A stretch of 64,000 nt of DNA from the NCBI RefSeq assembly GCF_024679095.1, contig NW_026111787.1, positions 186,001 to 250,000 on the forward strand, in the 5' to 3' direction. Source of the stretch: Eriocheir sinensis (Eukaryota; Arthropoda; Malacostraca; Decapoda; Varunidae). The translations under genes were made by a program, and so were the position numbers. The notes under the pieces are model-generated. The model had not been told where the DNA came from, did not search any database, and saw only the letters and a list, made by a program, of their open reading frames with translations. This document shows positions 59,293 to 64,000 of this stretch, piece after piece; the stretch's first letter is position 1; the number at the start of each line of letters is the position of its first letter.

Positions 59293-60503
59293 TTATAAAA
59301 AAAATAAATAAAGAATAAAAAAAAATAGATATGCAAAATACATATAAACAATGTAAATTTGTTTCAAAATATATATACGAATACACATGAAATAAGGTAG
59401 ATTTCTATAAAAATATATCTACAAAATACACATAAAAGTAAGTAAATACGTATAAAAAAATGTATACAAAATACACATAAAATAATGTAAATTAGTATCA
59501 AAATAAATCAACAAAATACCTATAAAAGAATGTGTATTTGTATAAATATATATATACAAAATACACATTAAATAATATAAATTTGTTTAAAACTATACAA
59601 AATACACATGAAATGATGTAAATACGTATAAAAATATATATATACAAAATACATATTAAATAATGTGAATTCGCGTCAAAATAAATAAACAAAATATCAG
59701 TAAGAGAATGTGTATTTGAAAATAGATATACAAAATACACATAAAATAACCTAAATTTGTATCAAACTATATGCAAAATACACAAAATATTTTAAATTTG
59801 TATGAAAATAAATATACAAAATACACATAAAATTAGGTAAATTTATATTGAAATACATAAACAAAATACACATAAAATAATGTAAATTTGAATGAAAATA
59901 CATAAACAAATACACTTAAAATAACGTAAATTTGTATAAAAAAATATGTACAAAACACAAATAGAATAATGTAAAATCGTATCAAAATAAATACACAGAA
60001 TATTAATAAAATAATGTAAATTTGTATGAAAATAAAGAAGCAAAATACCCATAAAATAACGCATTTTTTTATTTATAAAAATATATATACCAAAATACAC
60101 ATCAAAAAATTAAATTTGTATGAAAATAAATATACAAAACACACATACAATAAGGTAAATTTGTATTGAAATAGATATGCAAAATACATATAAAGCAAAG
60201 TAAATTTGTTTCAAAATATGTATACGAATACACATAAAATAACGTAGAATTCTATAAAAATATAGATACAAAATACACATAAAATGAAGTACATGAAATA
60301 AAGTAAATGTGTATCAAAATATTTAAACAAATACACATATAATAATGTAAATTTGTATGGAAATATATAAACAAAATACACATTAAATAATGTAAATACG
60401 TATAAAAAATATGTACAAAATACACATATAATCATGTAATTCGTATCAAAATAAATAAACAAAATACCAATAAAATAATATAAATTTGTATGAGTAAACG
60501 TGT
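59293..60503 (-). repeat. Satellite block 49, reverse orientation
   Basis: 59330-60130 is collinear with 11400-12300. 60130-60503 is collinear with the ends of blocks 25 and 27, with an internal deletion near 60290. It ends at the GAGTAAACGTGTATGCTGCA junction. Confidence 0.8.
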
Positions 60504-63500
60504 ATGCTGCATATTTTTTCAATACAAATTTACCTTATTATATACGCATTTTGTAAATTAATTTTAATACAAATTTAATTATTCGATGTGTATTTTTGTA
60601 TCTGTATTTTTATAAACATATGCTTTATTTTTTGGGTATTTTGCATCTTTATTTTCATACAAATTTACATTATTTTATTGATATTCTGCTCATTAATTTT
60701 ACGAATTGACATTATTCTATGTGTATTTTGTATATATTTTTCATACAAATTTACGTTATTTTATGTGTATTTGCTTATATATTTTGACACAAATTTACAA
60801 TATTTTAGGGGTATTTTGTATATACATTTGAAAAGAAATTTACCTAGTTTTATGTGTATTTTGTATATCTATTTTCATACGAACTCAAATTATTTCTATG
60901 TATTTTTGTATATATTTTAATACAACTTTTAGTTATGTTATGTGTATTTTGTAAATTTATTTTCATTCAAATATATATTATTTTATTGGTGTTTTGTTGA
61001 TTTATATTGATGCGAATTTACATTATTTTATATGTACTTTGTATATATATTTTTATACGCTTTTACATTATTTAATATTTATTTTGAATATATATTTTTA
61101 TACAAATTCATGGTATTTTATGTGTATTTGTATATATATTTTTATATAAATATACATTATTTTACGTGTATTTTGTACATATATTTTTTTACAAATCTAC
61201 CTGATTTTATGTTTATTTTGTATGTGTATTTAGTATATCTATATTTATCCAAATACACATTCTTTTATTGGTATTTTGTTTATTTATTTTAATTCGAATT
61301 TACATTATTTTATGTGTATTTTGTATACATTTTTTTATACGTATTTACTTAATTTTATGTGTGTTTTGTATATATATTTTTATAAAAATCTACGTGTTTT
61401 TTTTTGTATTCGATTATATATTTTGAAACAAATTTACATAGTTTTATATGAATTTTTGCATATCTCTTTCAATACAAATTTACCTTATTGTATGTGCATT
61501 TTGTATATTTATTTCAATACAAATTTAAATATATTATGTGTATTTTGGTATATATATTTTTATAAGAAATGCGCTATTTGATGGGAATTTTGCATCTTTA
61601 TTTTCATACAAATTTACATTATTTTATTAATATTCGGTGTATTTATTTTGATACGATTTTACATTATTCTATTTGTTTTTTGTATTTACTTTTTTATACA
61701 TATTTAGATTATTTAATGTGTATCTTGCATATATATTTTATACAAATTTATTATCTATTATCTATTTTCATACAAATACACATTCTTTTCATGATATTTT
61801 GTTTATTTATTTTGACACGAATTTACATTATTTGAAATGTATTTTGTATATATGTTATTATACGTATTTACATAATTTCATATGTATTTTGTATATATAT
61901 TTCTATAGAAATCTACTTTATTTTATGTGTATTCGTATATATATTTTGAACCAAATTTACATTGTTTTATATGTATTTTTGAATATCTCTTTCAATACAA
62001 ATTTACCTTACTCTATATGCATTTTGTATATTTATTTCAATACAAATTTAAATATTTTATGTGTATTTTGGTATATATATTTTTTTAAAAAATGCGATAA
62101 TTTTTGGGAATTTTGCATCTTTATTTTCATACAAATTTACATTATTTTATTGATATTCTGTGTATTTATTTTGATACGATTTAACATTATTCTATTTGTT
62201 TTTTTGTATATATTTTTTTATACACATTTACATTATTTAATGTGTATCTTGCATATATATTTTATACAAATTTACGTTATTTTAAGTGTATTTGTTTATA
62301 TATTTTCATTCAAATTTACATTATTTGATGTGTATTTTGTATATGTATTTCCATATAAATTTACCTAATTTTATGTGTATTTTGTATATTTCTTTTCAAA
62401 CAAATTTAAATTATTTTTGTGTATTTTTGTATGTAGTTTTATACAAATTTAGGTTATTTTATGTACCCATTTACATTATTTAGTGTGTGTTTTGTATATA
62501 TATTTTTATGCTAATTTACTGTATTTTATGTGCATTTTTGTACATATATTTTTATAGAAATTTGCGTTATTTGTATATTTTTTCTCATACAAATTTACAT
62601 TATTTTATTGCTATTTTGTTGATTTATTTTGATACGAATTACATGATTATATGTGTATTTTGTACATATTTTTTATACGTATTTACATTACTTAATGTGT
62701 ATTTTGTTTATATATTTTTAAACAAATCTACGTTATTATATGTATTTGTATAAATATTTTGATAGAGATTTACATTATTTTATGTATTTTGTATGTACAT
62801 TTCAATTCAAATTTAGCTTATTTTAGCTGTATTTTGTATATATATTTTCATACAAATTTAATAACTTCTCTGTATTTTTGTATATAGTTTTATACAAATT
62901 TACGATATTTTATGTGTATTTTGTATATTTATATTTATACAAAACACTTTCTTTACTAGTATTTTGTTTATTTATTTTGATACGATTTTTATGTGTATTT
63001 TATATTCATTTTTTATACGTATTTACTTCATTTTATGTGTATTTTGTATATATTTTTATAGAAATCAACGTTATTTTATGTGTATTCGTATATATATTTT
63101 GAAACCAATTTACATTGTTTTATATGTATTTTGCATATCTATTTCAATACAAATTTACCTTACAGTATGTGCTTTTTTTATATTTATTTTAATACAAATT
63201 TTAATAATTTATATGTTTTTTGGTATATATATTTTTATAAAAATGCGTTATTTTATGGCTATTTTGCATCTTTATTTTCAAACAAATTTACATTATTTTA
63301 TTAATATTCTGTGTATTTATTTTGATACGATTTTACATTATTCTATTTGTGTTTTGTATATATTTTTTTATACATACTTACATTATTTAATTAGTATTTG
63401 TATATATATTTGATACAAATTTACGTTATTTTAAGTGTATATGTTTATATATTTTCATTCAAACTTCCATTATTTTATGAGTATTTTGTATATGTATTTC

Positions 63501-64000
63501 AATACAAATTTACCTAATTTTATGTGTATTTTGTATATATATTTTCATACAAATTTAAATTATTTTTGTGTATTTTTGTATATAGTTTTATACAAACTTA
63601 GGTTATTTTATGAGTATTTTGTATATCTATTTTCATACAAATACACATTCTTTTATTGATATTTTGTTTATTTATTTTGACGAGAATTTAAATTATTTAA
63701 TGTGTATTTTGTATATATATTTTTATACGTATTTACATCATTTCATGTGTATTTTGTATATCTATTTTCATACAAATAAACATTCTTTTATTGATATTTT
63801 GTTTATTTATTTTGACGAGAATTTAAATTATTTAATGTGTATTTTGTATATATATTTTTATACGTATTTACATCATTTCATATGTATTTTGTATATATAT
63901 TTCTATAGAAATCTACGTTATATTATGTGGTTTCGTATATAGATTTTTAAACAAATTTGCACTTTGTGTATTTTGCATATTTTTTCAATACAAATTTACC
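60504..64000 (+). repeat. Satellite block 50, 3.5 kb forward array to the window edge
   Basis: About 78 forward monomers. 61020-61560 carries the ATTCATGGTATTTTATG subtype. m1 markers lie near 61569, 62090 (degenerate: ATGCGATAATTTTTGGG) and 63243. The array continues past the window end. Confidence 0.85.
63625..63785 (+). repeat. Local tandem duplication of three monomers (135-bp shift)
   Basis: The m9-m10-m11-m12 series repeats immediately: TTTTATTGATATTTTG occurs at 63651 and again at 63786, and the flanking GACGAGAATTTAAATT is copied too. The shift is exactly 3 x 45 bp, as expected for unequal exchange or slippage in monomer register. Confidence 0.85.

Noticed and set aside
61673..62368. 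231-codon open frame, and a 234-codon frame at 23846-24550 (-)
   Set aside because: Same artefact of a stop-free repeat; no start context, intron signals or non-repeat segment.

Overview
Content. I find no protein gene, tRNA, rRNA, transposon coding region or unique sequence in these 64 kb. The whole window is one extremely AT-rich satellite family. Its basic unit is a monomer of about 45 bp (mostly 43-46) with roughly 5-7 G or C bases. On the T-rich strand it reads, in pieces, TTTACATTATTTTATG, then TGTATTTTGTATATATA, then TTTTTATACAAA. That T-rich strand is called '+' below. Dozens of open frames of 60-250 codons exist, but they are by-products of a 45-bp (15-codon) unit with no TAA, TAG or TGA in any of its three T-strand frames. 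They are not annotated as genes.

Higher-order structure. Monomers come in distinguishable types that recur in a fixed order, giving a 16-monomer higher-order repeat (HOR) of about 710 bp. Key words by type: m1 (ATGCG, then GGGTATTTTGCATC), m2 (AATATTCTGTG), m3 (CTATTTGTGTTTTG), m4 (TTTAATGTG, then TTTCATAC), m5 (TTTAAGTGTATTTG), m6 (ATGTATTTCAATAC), m7 (TTTATTTTCATAC), m8 (TTTTTGTATATAG), m9 (ATCTATTTTCATAC, then AATACACATT), m10 (CTTTTATTGATATTTTG), m11 (TTTAATGTG, then TTATACGTATTT), m12 (TTTCATGTG, then CTATAGAAATCTACG), m13 (GTGTATTCGTATA, then TTTTGAAAC), m14 (GCATATCTATTTCAATAC), m15 (TTGTATGTGCATTTTG), m16 (TTTTGGTATATATA, then AAAAAATGCG). Clean full units lie at 28726-29438, 43813-44522 and, reversed, 46718-47424.

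Layout. The array is not uniformly head-to-tail. I count about 50 blocks of alternating orientation, from about 70 bp to 6.7 kb. The longest are 1377-6378 (+), 38839-43513 (+) and 46213-52949 (-). Several switch points recur with the same sequence at distant sites, so the inverted junctions were copied as part of larger units. Superimposed are direct duplications (16040-17780 with 19607-21345; 2790-6050 with 38990-42190; 5571-9640 with 21225-25388; 10554-12308 with 58370-60130) and inverted ones (6510-9640 against 11920-15165; 28180-29930 against 46240-48000). Four long (TA)n tracts, at 15749, 19417, 35374 and 51958, all sit in monomer m11. The block 51211-55311 looks like a circular permutation of 5571-9435.

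Organism. This fits nuclear repetitive DNA of a eukaryote with an AT-rich genome: a heterochromatic, pericentromeric, subtelomeric, sex- or B-chromosome array. I cannot name the species. CpG appears not depleted (about seven CpGs per 710-bp unit), which argues weakly against a heavily CpG-methylated genome such as a vertebrate or flowering plant. No genes act together here; the interest lies in the architecture and its history.
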